Origin: Streptomyces sp. NBC_01267
GTDB lineage: Bacteria; Actinomycetota; Actinomycetes; Streptomycetales; Streptomycetaceae
NCBI RefSeq assembly: GCF_036241575.1
Contig: NZ_CP108455.1
Coordinates: forward strand, 6,555,001 to 6,619,000
Reading direction: 5' to 3'
Length of the DNA stretch: 64,000 nucleotides
This document shows, piece by piece, positions 7,392 through 15,707 of the stretch (the stretch's first letter is position 1; each line of letters begins with the position of its first letter). The position numbers and the translations under genes are program-made. The notes under the pieces were generated by a model that did no database searches, had not been told where the DNA came from, and saw nothing but the letters and a program-made list of their open reading frames with translations.

Positions 7392-8753
7392 TCAGAACTC
7401 GAACGACTCGTGATGGATGTGGCGGCGCGGTACCCCGGCGCTGCGAAGGGCTTCCTTGGCCGCATCGGTCATACCGGGCGGGCCGCACAGGTACACCTCG
7501 TGTGCCGCGAGATCCGGCACCAAGGCGGTCAGCGCATGGGAAGTCAGCGGGTCCGAAGGCTTCCCGGGTTCACTGACGATGTAGTGGACGACGGCATCAC
7601 GGGCATCGGCTATCGCGTCCAGTTCGGTGCGCAGCGCGAGGTCTTCGGGCCTGCGGGCACGGTAGATCAAGGTCACTTCGCCGGGGAGCGTCTCGAACAG
7701 GGCGCGCAGCGGAGTGATCCCGACGCCGCCCGCCAGCAACAGCACCTGGCCGGCTCTGCGCCGGCCCGCGGTGAACGCGCCGTAGGGACCTTCGGCCCAT
7801 ACCCGGGTCCCGGGCCGCAGGCTGGCAAGAGCCGCGCTGTGCCCTCCCGCGGTCTTCACCGTGATCCGCAGTTCGTGGCTGAGGGCCGGCGCGGACAGAG
7901 AGTACGGATTGGCCGTCCACCAGAGCCCGGGGGCCAGAAATCGCCAGCGGAAGAACTGTCCGGGCAGGGCGCCCAACTCATCCAGGTGGTCGCCGGTCAG
8001 AAGCACGGAGACGACACCCGGCGCCTCATGACGGACGGCGGTCACGCGCATCCGGTGCCGCAGGGCCCGCCGCACCGGTACCAGGAAGCGATACCAGATG
8101 ATCAGGACGGCGACTCCGATGTACAACGTGTACCAGGCCACTTGAGCGGGCCGGTTGCCGACGAAGTCGGCTCCGTTGCTGAGCTGATGGAAGAAGGCAA
8201 GGAAGACAGCCACATAGGTGGCGAAATGCAGGTAGTGCCACGTCTCGTAGCCCATCCTGCGGCGCACGGCCCGCGCCGAGACGAAAGCGGTGCCCACCAA
8301 CAGGAAGAAGGCGACCGTGGCCTTGAGCATGTCCGGATAGTGCAGGACGAGATTAGTCGTCTGACTGACGACACCGATGTGCGAGGTGAGGGAATACCCC
8401 CAGATGATCAGCAGGACATGGGCCACGACCAGCGAGATCGTGTAACGACCACCCATCGCATGCCATTGCGCCAGCCGGTCGGTGCCGATGCTGTGGTCCA
8501 GGACCGGTGCACGGGCCATCAGCGCCACCAGGACCGCGCATCCGTACCCGGCGAGCAACCCGGTGATCCGGCCCGCGCCGGTCAGCCAGCCCGCTGCTCC
8601 CACCACCGACGAGTTGTCGCTCCACCAGAGGCCGAGGACACCGGCGGCGCCTGCCCAGATGACGCACTGGGCGACTAGCGGGACTACCGTACGCGGACGG
8701 TGCGGGCGCGGAATTCTGTGGGTGCGGTGACGCGAATACGCTGCCGTACTCAT
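7392..8753 (-). CDS. Ferric-reductase-like transmembrane flavocytochrome
   Basis: A 453-aa integral membrane oxidoreductase: a six-helix ferric-reductase-like haem domain fused to a ferredoxin-NADP reductase-type module. Haem-ligand histidines are visible in WHAMGGRY, SLVVAH, YETWHYLHF and AFFHQ. The C-terminal half has an FAD motif (NPYSLSA), a pyridine-nucleotide loop (LLAGGVGITPL) and CGPPGM before an aromatic C-terminus (FEF). It likely moves electrons from cytosolic NAD(P)H across the membrane to the FMN-binding protein encoded 10 nt downstream. The start at 8753 is the one that begins directly before the basic N-terminus; GGGAGGG lies about 14 nt upstream. First gene of the three-gene operon. 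Confidence 0.87.
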   Translation of the reverse strand: MSTAAYSRHRTHRIPRPHRPRTVVPLVAQCVIWAGAAGVLGLWWSDNSSVVGAAGWLTGAGRITGLLAGYGCAVLVALMARAPVLDHSIGTDRLAQWHAMGGRYTISLVVAHVLLIIWGYSLTSHIGVVSQTTNLVLHYPDMLKATVAFFLLVGTAFVSARAVRRRMGYETWHYLHFATYVAVFLAFFHQLSNGADFVGNRPAQVAWYTLYIGVAVLIIWYRFLVPVRRALRHRMRVTAVRHEAPGVVSVLLTGDHLDELGALPGQFFRWRFLAPGLWWTANPYSLSAPALSHELRITVKTAGGHSAALASLRPGTRVWAEGPYGAFTAGRRRAGQVLLLAGGVGITPLRALFETLPGEVTLIYRARRPEDLALRTELDAIADARDAVVHYIVSEPGKPSDPLTSHALTALVPDLAAHEVYLCGPPGMTDAAKEALRSAGVPRRHIHHESFEF

Positions 8754-9186
8754 AGGGAGAGCCCTCCCTTCGACGTCGGAACCAGTATCGCAGGGCAGCC
8801 TCTGCGCGCTATCTGAAGCCGGTCTCACCTGCCCCCGCTCAATTGGCGACGACAACAGGCCGAGCAAAGCGTGCGAGGTTCTGATGTCCTATGGGTACGG
8901 CCGACCTGGTGGCGCGGATTGGTGCGGTCGCTGTACCGGCGGCAGGGGCGTGTACTGCTCACCCGGTATTGGCAGGCTTCCACTCGTGGGGCAGGGTGAG
9001 AGAGCCGCGTTCGAGCCGTGGCGACGGCCCACTGCCTGCGGGTTTACCGTGGAGAGGCAGGCGAGTCCACCTTCTGGACGCAGGCTGAGGACAACGTCGT
9101 GTTCACGGCCATCTCCCGGCATCACCTGGCCGACGATCCGGTCTCTGCGGCGCATCCGAGCCGTGAGGCCATCGCCGTCGCCCCCG
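8754..9186. other. 433-nt intergenic stretch, promoter region of the flavinylation operon
   Basis: No frame here has a convincing start or recognisable product. The part next to 8753 must hold the promoter of the flavocytochrome operon. A GTG/ATG-rich frame near 9018-9180 on the + strand was examined, but it lacks a ribosome site and overlaps the DUF2231 gene. Confidence 0.4.
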
Positions 9187-9214
9187 CCTGTCAGTGGTCC
9201 TGGCCGCTGACAGG
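9187..9214 (-). terminator. Hairpin at the DUF2231 stop codon
   Basis: CCTGTCAG (9187-9194) and CTGACAGG (9207-9214) form a perfect 8-bp stem with a 12-nt loop. The stop codon of the DUF2231 gene lies in the left arm. Candidate terminator of that gene. Confidence 0.4.
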
Positions 9215-9709
9215 CTTGGCCGAGTACCCGTCGTGCCAGGCCGCCTTGGCCCCCGAGTCGCCGATCCGGTAGACCTGTACGACCGAGCCTGCGGCGATGA
9301 GGACGGACAGCGCAATGGCGGCCACGCGCACCGGGACGCTCAGTGCGACAGCTACGCTGCGGCCGGAGTCCTCCGCATCGGAGGACCGGGTCGTGGCGCG
9401 GCGGCCGAGCCACCACAAGGCGACGGCGACGGCGAACAGTCCGATGGCCCAGGGCAGCAGGCCGTCACCGAGTTCGGTGTGCTTGCGGACCAGAGCGTCG
9501 CTGTCGGTGTGCTTCTCCAGCCACTCCCCGGCATGGGTGGCCAGCGGCACGCTGATCAGCGTGACCAGGGCAAGTATGGGCAGAGCCGGGCCCAGCCTGC
9601 GTATCCACGCGGGCCATACCGAGGTCACCACCAGCGCGAGAGCGGTGAGCGGTACCAGTACGACCACGAAGTGCACCAGCAGTACGTGAGCGGGAAGGCC
9701 GTTGATCAC
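9191..9709 (-). CDS. DUF2231-family membrane protein
   Basis: A 172-aa membrane protein that opens with the family signature NGLPAHVLLVHFVVVLVPLT and contains four hydrophobic segments. A charged stretch separates helices two and three (GEWLEKHTDSDALVRKHTELGDG), and the last helix is followed by VYRIGDSGAKAAW. DUF2231 proteins are predicted membrane proteins, often near redox or haem genes; the operon at 6.2-8.75 kb fits that pattern. The GTG at 9709 is the start because the family consensus begins directly after it, although no strong ribosome site is visible. A broken copy of its C-terminus lies 260 nt away on the other strand. Confidence 0.8.
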   Translation of the reverse strand: MINGLPAHVLLVHFVVVLVPLTALALVVTSVWPAWIRRLGPALPILALVTLISVPLATHAGEWLEKHTDSDALVRKHTELGDGLLPWAIGLFAVAVALWWLGRRATTRSSDAEDSGRSVAVALSVPVRVAAIALSVLIAAGSVVQVYRIGDSGAKAAWHDGYSAKPVSGQDH

Positions 9710-9969
9710 AGTAGGTCCCACGGAAAGGCTCCTTCGGCAGGGGAAGTTACAGGAGCGGTAACCTACTACGCGCTTGTAGACGGAAGGTGTCGCGCATACG
9801 CTCAGCGGCCATGCGAGCCCTTGCGCCCGCCTCGAACTGCGGGCTTTCCCTCGCCGGCCTAGCTGGAAATGGTCCATGTCGCGTCGACGGCCGGGCGGGG
9901 CCGACTGCTGGCGGAGTGCGAGTCATCTGTTGGGTTTCGTTGTCGCGCGCCGACCAACGATGAGGGACG

Positions 9970-10081
9970 GTGGACATCCGGCTTCGAGTGGCGGCCGTAG
10001 TGCTGTCCGTGGTCGCGGCGGTCGGCGCGGTGGTGCAGGTGTACCGCATCGGGGATTCCGGTGCGAAAGCCGCTCGGTACG
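9970..10081 (+). pseudogene. Remnant of the C-terminus of a second DUF2231 gene
   Basis: The + strand translation over this interval, LRVAAVVLSVVAAVG followed by VVQVYRIGDSGAKAA, closely matches the last helix and tail of the intact DUF2231 protein at 9191-9709 (VRVAAIALSVLIAAG, VVQVYRIGDSGAKAA). The N-terminal three quarters are missing and the frame runs into unrelated sequence after KAAR. The two copies face each other, which points to an inverted duplication followed by decay, or to a decayed paralogue. Confidence 0.7.
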
Positions 10082-10234
10082 GCCGGCTCTCCTCCACGTC
10101 GGGACGCCCGGAGGGAAGGTTCCGGCCCGCCACGCCCCGGCTGCCTGGTGGGACACACCGGACTGCCGGGGCCTGCTCCGGATAGCTCCACGGGTCACGG
10201 GCCGAGGGCCGAGGGCCCGGTCGTCCGGCGCCGG

Positions 10235-10426
10235 TCAGACGTGCTGCGGAGCCTCGTCCTTGAGCGCGGCCTTGATCTGGTCCCGCAGCTCAGGGCTGTC
10301 CTCGTGCCCGTGTACGGACACAGCGTGTTCACTCGCGGCGCGGACAACCTCGTCCTCCTCGCCGGTGATGGCGAGGGTGCACTTCGTCTCGCTGGGAAAA
10401 TCTCGGCAGTCGGCTATTTTGCGCAT
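10235..10426 (-). CDS. DUF1059 domain protein
   Basis: A 63-aa protein matching DUF1059: it opens MRKIADCRDFPSETKCTLAI, with the conserved cysteines at residues 7 and 16, followed by an acidic helix (SGEEDEV-like) and a C-terminal segment ending in DEAPQHV. Members are small soluble proteins of unknown function, common in archaea and actinomycetes. The start is firm: AAGGAGG lies 8 nt upstream of the ATG at 10426. No partner gene is evident; the neighbours are a broken DUF2231 copy and a transposase remnant. Confidence 0.85.
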   Translation of the reverse strand: MRKIADCRDFPSETKCTLAITGEEDEVVRAASEHAVSVHGHEDSPELRDQIKAALKDEAPQHV

Positions 10427-10510
10427 GTCACACACCTCCTTCTCCCAGTATCCACCCGCCGCGTCCGCTGGCGAGCGTCGCACCGGAGACCCCCTCCCGA
10501 GACAGAACAG

Positions 10511-11018
10511 CTAGGGTCTGTCGTCAAATGATCTTGTGTGGTGGATCATGGTCGGGTGGTACGCCGCCATCAACTGTCCGATGCCGAGCGGGAGTTCGTC
10601 TGTCCTCTGCTGCCCCGGTCGGGGCGGGGGCGGAAGCGGCTGGATGACCGGGCGGTCCTCAACGGGATCGTTTGGAAGTTCTGGACGGGCACGGCCTGGC
10701 GGGACGTGCCGGAGTGGTACGGATGCCGGGCCACGCTGCACACCCGCTTCCGCCGGTGGGTCAGGGACGGCACCTTCGAGCGGATGCTCCGGGAAGCCCA
10801 GGCGCGGGCTGATGCGGCGGGTGAGGTCGACTGGCCGGTGTCGGTCGACTCCACCGTCTCCGGGCCCACCAGCACGCTGCCGGGCCCGAAAACGGGGCTC
10901 CGAAATCCGGCGCTCGGCCGCTCCAGAGGTGGGCTGACCAGCAAGATTCATCTGGTCTGCGATGCCCTTGGCGAAATCTACAAGCAGTGCAACGTTGTGG
11001 AACGGTACGTATCGGCGA
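10511..11018 (+). pseudogene. IS5-family transposase remnant with internal deletion
   Basis: From 10538 the frame encodes the N-terminus of an IS5/IS427-type transposase: RRHQLSDAEREFVCPLLP, NGIVWKFWTGTAWRDVPEWY and the first catalytic Asp in VSVDSTVSGP. After RSRGGLTSKIHLVCDALG it jumps directly to IYKQCNVVER, which in intact relatives lies more than 100 residues later next to the catalytic Glu. About the middle third is therefore deleted, and the reading frame then runs into non-homologous sequence. The putative left end, AGGGTCTGTCGTCAAATGAT at about 10513, follows a CTAG target-like site. A right end was not found. Non-functional. Confidence 0.75.
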
Positions 11019-11193
11019 CCTCCCGCAGCGCGTTCGGTGCGGGCGCCTGGTGGTGCTCGCAACTCCTCGTGCAGGGGGTTGTCGGGGATGGGCGCCACCC
11101 CCGACAAGGCGGCCCGGTAAGCCTTCCTGTGTCGTGCCACTGTTCGCGATAGGGGCGGGTCTTGTGATGGTCGCCGAAGGTAACCGGAATCTC

Positions 11194-11199
11194 TATAAA
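11194..11199 (+). promoter_or_regulatory. Possible -10 box for a near-leaderless SARP transcript
   Basis: TATAAA lies 8 nt before the GTG start of the SARP gene and there is no ribosome site between them, which would suit a leaderless or very short-leader transcript. No matching -35 hexamer was seen at 16-18 nt. Tentative. Confidence 0.25.
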
Positions 11200-11207
11200 C
11201 TCCCCGC

Positions 11208-14201
11208 GTGCCGATCACGCGCGAGTTGTCCACGAATGCAAACCAGCAACTGCGGTTCGCTCTGCTCGGTCCGCCCCAGGCCTGGAGCGGCGAAGCGTGT
11301 CTGGAGCTCGGACCGGTTCGTGAACAGGCTCTACTGGCCGCTTTGCTGCTTCGACCAGGCAGGACGGTCAGTCGGCAGCAGTTGCTCGACGGGGTTTGGG
11401 GTACGCAACCCCCGGGCACGGGCGCCAGGGTGATTCCGGTCTATGTGCACCGGCTACGCAGACGCCTGGATGCTCCCGGAAAGGGCCTGGAGGACTCAGT
11501 GATCACCACCGTCCGCGGTGGCTATCGCTTCGTCCCACGAAGCGCGTGTGTGGACGTGGCACGGTGGGAGGAGATCACCGCCGAAGGGCGTTCGGCGAGG
11601 AATTCCGGAGACCTGGACGCCGCGGTGGGCGCGTGGTCCAAGGCGCTGGGGCTGTTTCGCGGAGAGCCCTTGGCCGGAGTCCCCGGGCCCTTCGCGGAGA
11701 GCGAACGGTTACGGCTGGCGGAGCACCGGCTCGTGCTGGTGCAGGACAAGGTGGACTGCCAACTCCGTTTGGGACGGCACCATGAGGCCGTGGGCGAACT
11801 GTTCTCCCTGACGGCGACCCACCCCTACAACGAGGCGCTGGCCGCCTTGCTCATGCGTGCCCTCTGCGCCGGCAACCGGCAAGCCGACGCGCTGGACGTC
11901 TATGCCACGGTGCGCCGCCGTCTGGTGGGCGAGCAAGGAGTGGAACCCGGCGCTGAACTGCGACGAGTACACGAGGCGGTCCTCCGTGGCGACGACGCGT
12001 TCTTCCTCGGCACCACCGCACGGCAGGGCCGGACGATGGCACAACCGGCGAAACAGCCAACCGAACCGCGACATCTGGGTCCTGCTCGCCACAGGCGCCG
12101 AGTACGCCATGAACTCCCCGTCGAAATCGGCAACTTCACGGGCCGGGACCGAGAGCTCGAACTTCTCGTCGCGCCCGCCGAGGCGCGGGTGGTCACCGTC
12201 CGGGCGGTGGACGGCATGGCCGGGGTCGGGAAGACCGCGCTTGTGGTGCGCGCGGCGCGAAAGCTGTCGGACCAGTACCCCGACGGCTGCCTGTTCGTGG
12301 AACTGCATGGGCACCGCGAAGACCGTGAGACGGTGGGGCAGCAACGAGTACTGCGCCGGTTGCTGCGGGCGGTGGACGCCGGTGAGGGGGAAGACTTCGA
12401 GGATCGGGACGAGTTGGCCGCATCCTGGCGGGCGGCGACCGCTCCCCTCCGACTGCTCCTCGTACTCGACGACGCCTCCTGCGCCGAGCAGGTGCGACCG
12501 TTGCTACCCGCCGGTTCCGGCAGCATGGTACTGATGACGAGCCGTCAGCGTCTGACGGGGGTGGACGCGGACCGCAGGATCTCGCTGTCCCCTCTCGACA
12601 TCGACGAGGCGACGGGACTGCTGACCCGTATCGTCGGCGGACAGGGATCCGCCCGCGAGCATGTGGCCATACGTGAACTGGCCACGTTGTGCGATCGGCT
12701 TCCGCTGGCGTTGCGCATCGTCGGGGCACGGATACAGGACCGCCCGTTGTGGGCGGTGGAAGCCCTGGCAGCGCGGCTGACCGACGACGAGCGTCGACTC
12801 GACGAGCTCACTGTGGAGGACCGCAGCGTCGAAGTTGCGTTCCAGATCTCCTACAGTCAGCTTCCGGTCGCCGAGCAGCGTGCCTTCCGCGCCTTGGGCC
12901 TGTTGCCCACGGTGCAGCTCGACCGCCTGGCGCTGGCCGCCATGCTCGGCTGGACGCCCTCCGACGCCGAGCAGACCCTTCAAAGCCTGGCCGACGCGAA
13001 TCTGGTGCAGCAAGTGACCGCCCACCGCTACCGGTTGCACGACCTGATGGCGGTCTACGCCCGCCGTGTCGCCGCCGCGTTCCCCGACGAGGTCGCGGCA
13101 GCCCGGAGCGGTGTGTTCCGGCTGTACGTGGCCGCTGCCCGCTGCTCCAGCGACTGGGGCACGTCGTCCTCCCTGACCGGCCCGCAGGACACCGGACCAT
13201 TCGCGGACTGGGAGGAGGCCGTGACCTGGCTGGACGCGACGGGCGGTGAACTGGTCGACGTGATCGGTCAGGCGGCGGCCGTGGGCCATCTGGATGAGGC
13301 CTGTTGGATCGCCGAGGGCCTGGTCGACTACCTCACCCGACAGGGCCGGTTTCACGAGTGCCGCACCGCCCTGGAGATCGTGCTGCCCATGGCCGGTCAG
13401 GCCACCGACCGGCAGATGGACTCCGCACTGCGCACGGGTCTGGGCATCATGTACGGCCTGCAGGGCCGTTACCAGCAGGCCCGCTTCTGGTTCGCAGAAG
13501 CGCAGGACATCAGTCGCCGGGCGGGCGACCCGCATGAGCAGGCCAGAGCCGCGGCCGGTCTCGGGACATTCGCCAATCTGGAGGGTCGGATAGCCGAGTC
13601 CATGACCCATTTCGCCGAAGTCATCCGCCTGGCAGGGAAGTTGGAACGAGACGACTGGCTCACGGGTTCGATCATGAGCCGTGCCGGTGACATGCACCAC
13701 CAGCTCGGCGAGTACGACAAGGCATACGACCGGTACACGGAGGCGATCGACCTCGCCGACAGGACCGGTAGTCCCAGGCTCCTCGGAAAGACTCTGCTCC
13801 GCCTCGGGAGTCTCCAACTCGGCCTCGGCCGACCCACCGAGGCCGTCCGCACACTGGGGAGAGCCGAGGACCTGGCCAGGCGTCTCGGGGATGTCCCCCT
13901 GTACTCCGCCGTCCTCGGCCGACTGTCCACGGCCGAAGCGAACCTGGGCAACCCGGAGGCGGCTGCCGAACTCCGCCGCCGGTCACGCGCGGTCCTGGAC
14001 GAGCAGACCGGCACCGAGTCGGAGATCGCCATACGCCATCGGCTGATCTGGCACGGCGCCGCGGTGGAGGACCTGGCCGGGGCACGCGACTTCTTCGAAC
14101 GGGCCACCGCCCTCCCCGATACCGGCGCCAATCACGCGAGAATCTCCCGCGCTTTGGACGACCTCGGCCGCAGGCGCCGGCCGAGTGCCGACGGCACGTA
14201 G
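11208..14201 (+). CDS. SARP/AfsR-like transcriptional regulator (wHTH-BTAD-NB-ARC-TPR)
   Basis: A 997-aa large SARP. An OmpR-type winged helix (about 15-110, with LLDGVWG and VYVHRLRRRLD) is followed by a bacterial transcriptional activation domain to about 265. The NB-ARC ATPase carries the P-loop DGMAGVGKTALVV at about 335, a Walker B LLLVLDDA and the GLPLAL-like motif RLPLALRIVG. The C-terminal half is tetratricopeptide-like. AfsR-type proteins activate secondary-metabolite or developmental genes when ligand or phosphorylation releases the ATPase. No biosynthetic cluster adjoins it here, so its targets are unknown. The GTG start lacks a clear ribosome site. Confidence 0.88.
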   Translation: MPITRELSTNANQQLRFALLGPPQAWSGEACLELGPVREQALLAALLLRPGRTVSRQQLLDGVWGTQPPGTGARVIPVYVHRLRRRLDAPGKGLEDSVITTVRGGYRFVPRSACVDVARWEEITAEGRSARNSGDLDAAVGAWSKALGLFRGEPLAGVPGPFAESERLRLAEHRLVLVQDKVDCQLRLGRHHEAVGELFSLTATHPYNEALAALLMRALCAGNRQADALDVYATVRRRLVGEQGVEPGAELRRVHEAVLRGDDAFFLGTTARQGRTMAQPAKQPTEPRHLGPARHRRRVRHELPVEIGNFTGRDRELELLVAPAEARVVTVRAVDGMAGVGKTALVVRAARKLSDQYPDGCLFVELHGHREDRETVGQQRVLRRLLRAVDAGEGEDFEDRDELAASWRAATAPLRLLLVLDDASCAEQVRPLLPAGSGSMVLMTSRQRLTGVDADRRISLSPLDIDEATGLLTRIVGGQGSAREHVAIRELATLCDRLPLALRIVGARIQDRPLWAVEALAARLTDDERRLDELTVEDRSVEVAFQISYSQLPVAEQRAFRALGLLPTVQLDRLALAAMLGWTPSDAEQTLQSLADANLVQQVTAHRYRLHDLMAVYARRVAAAFPDEVAAARSGVFRLYVAAARCSSDWGTSSSLTGPQDTGPFADWEEAVTWLDATGGELVDVIGQAAAVGHLDEACWIAEGLVDYLTRQGRFHECRTALEIVLPMAGQATDRQMDSALRTGLGIMYGLQGRYQQARFWFAEAQDISRRAGDPHEQARAAAGLGTFANLEGRIAESMTHFAEVIRLAGKLERDDWLTGSIMSRAGDMHHQLGEYDKAYDRYTEAIDLADRTGSPRLLGKTLLRLGSLQLGLGRPTEAVRTLGRAEDLARRLGDVPLYSAVLGRLSTAEANLGNPEAAAELRRRSRAVLDEQTGTESEIAIRHRLIWHGAAVEDLAGARDFFERATALPDTGANHARISRALDDLGRRRRPSADGT

Positions 14202-14327
14202 AGACCGTCTTGGACGAACAGGGGATTTCCGGTCGCGAGTCGGCCCGGCTGAAGCGTGGTCGGCCGGGCCCTGTCTCGCTCCTGCCAGGGGTCCTACGCG
14301 GAACTCCCGTCAGGACTTCCTCATTTC

Positions 14328-15146
14328 CTACCCGGCGTTCCCGTCAGGATTCCTCCACTGGATCCCGTCGGCGTGGCCGACGTCGGCGAGGGTCTGGGCT
14401 ATGACGTTCCCGGGCGCCGGGTATTTCGGGTGCAGATCGAAATAGTGGGGCGCGTTCACGAGGGACACGTCGCACACCGGGTCGCCGTGGATGCAGTACC
14501 GCGTGACCGGAATGCCGTTGAACTCCGCCGGGCCGGCGCCGGGGGAGGTGAACCCGGGTACGCCCAATCCTTTCGGGAACTGGGCTGTGAAGCCGGTGCC
14601 GGGCGTCATGGGATCGGCGTAGAGCATGCCGTCGACCTGCGAGAGCGGAATGCCGGTGGTGTCACCCGCGATCGTCTGGAGCACCTGGTCGGCGGCCTGC
14701 GCGCCCTGGGAGTAGCCGGTGATCGTGATGCGCGCGTCGGGGTGGGCGCGGTGGGTGTCCTCCGCCGCCTGCAACCCCTTCTGGTAGCCCTGCTGGACGC
14801 TGGAGTCGTAGTTCGGTGCGGTGAGGGCGTCGGGGTGCACCTGCAGGCCCGGCAACTCGATGAGCGAGCCGCTGTAGCCGATGAACGGGCCGGCGGTGTG
14901 CGGATAGCACACATCGACCGCGGTGGAGCCGGGCGGGAGAGCCTTGTTCCCCTCGTCGTAGGAAGTGTCGCAGTGCCCCTGCCCCGCGTCGGCCGGCGTC
15001 GGGCCGGTGCCGCCGATCTCGATGTAGTAGTGCTCCGCGTCGGCCGCGTGCGCGGCGGCGGGGAACGCGACAGCGGTGCCGGCGGCCAGCGCCGCCGTTA
15101 TGACCGCGCTGCGAACAGCCCGTGCCATCCTGCTCGATTTCGACAT
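14328..15146 (-). CDS. Secreted PE-PPE/cutinase-like serine hydrolase
   Basis: A 272-aa exported alpha/beta hydrolase. A Sec signal peptide with cleavage near AAAHAADA is followed by a domain opening HYYIEIGGTGPT. The nucleophile elbow is GYSQGAQ, and a late ADPMTPG...GDPVCD region plus a terminal histidine (HADGIQW) would supply acid and base. This matches the PE-PPE C-terminal/cutinase-like hydrolases of actinomycetes, which act on lipid esters. Start 15146 has AGGGGGAGA 7 nt upstream. An in-frame extension to 15335 is ignored because it precedes the signal peptide. Convergent with the SARP gene. Confidence 0.85.
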   Translation of the reverse strand: MSKSSRMARAVRSAVITAALAAGTAVAFPAAAHAADAEHYYIEIGGTGPTPADAGQGHCDTSYDEGNKALPPGSTAVDVCYPHTAGPFIGYSGSLIELPGLQVHPDALTAPNYDSSVQQGYQKGLQAAEDTHRAHPDARITITGYSQGAQAADQVLQTIAGDTTGIPLSQVDGMLYADPMTPGTGFTAQFPKGLGVPGFTSPGAGPAEFNGIPVTRYCIHGDPVCDVSLVNAPHYFDLHPKYPAPGNVIAQTLADVGHADGIQWRNPDGNAG

Positions 15147-15575
15147 TGCCTGATCTCCCCCTGGAGTGTGGACGTGTCCGGCAACGAACGCATCAGACGC
15201 TAGGAGCGGCTGTTGACATTGCGATGACATACCGATGACTGCCCTGGTGCCCTGACTGTTGCGCCACGTGGTCAGAGCCTGGCCGAGGGGAAGCGCGATC
15301 GGCGGGCACGCGCTGCGTGCTCTCCCTGACCGCATGCGGGTCCGAGCAGAGGCCGCGCCGGTTTGCGCGACAGCGTGACGGTCGTCCTGAGGCCGTGCGG
15401 GCTCGGAGGGTGACGCCGGGCGCCGGAGCAGGCTCGTTTACGCCTGGCGGCATGACCGGGTTCGGCGGGAGAAAAGAGCTGGTGCGCTACCGGAGCCTGT
15501 GGTTATGGTTTGCAGCGTTCCTCCGGCGGCCGACCGCTGCCGGGATCAGCTGAAGCAAGGCAGGAGGGGTGACCG
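15147..15575. other. 429-nt intergenic stretch without a supportable gene
   Basis: Lies between the divergent cutinase-like gene and the rsgA leader. Frames are open by composition only, and none has a ribosome site with a recognisable protein. It must contain both promoters; no clear -35/-10 pair was picked out. Confidence 0.4.
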
Positions 15576-15647
15576 ATGACTGTCGCCATGGTGGGTGCCG
15601 CGCGCACCCGGAAGCTCATCCACTCCACCTCCGTGGCCTCCGGCTGA
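15576..15647 (+). CDS. 23-aa leader ORF upstream of rsgA
   Basis: ATG at 15576 is preceded by a near-perfect ribosome site (AGGAGGGG, then 7 nt) and opens a 23-codon frame ending at 15647, only 60 nt before the rsgA start. The peptide (MTVAMVGAARTRKLIHSTS...) is basic and has no known family. The strength of the ribosome site compared with that of rsgA, and the complementarity of the site to the rsgA start region, suggest a translated leader rather than chance. See the findings. Confidence 0.4.
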   Translation: MTVAMVGAARTRKLIHSTSVASG

Positions 15648-15707
15648 TCTCTCTTCCTCCACGCCAGTGAGCGTGGTGCCGGGGCCGCCCTTGTGAAGGG
15701 TCACCCC

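Noticed and set aside
14304..14357. Direct repeat CCCGTCAGGA(C/T)TTCCTC at 14306 and 14341
   Set aside because: Two imperfect 17-nt copies, one of them inside the cutinase-like coding sequence; too short and isolated to interpret.
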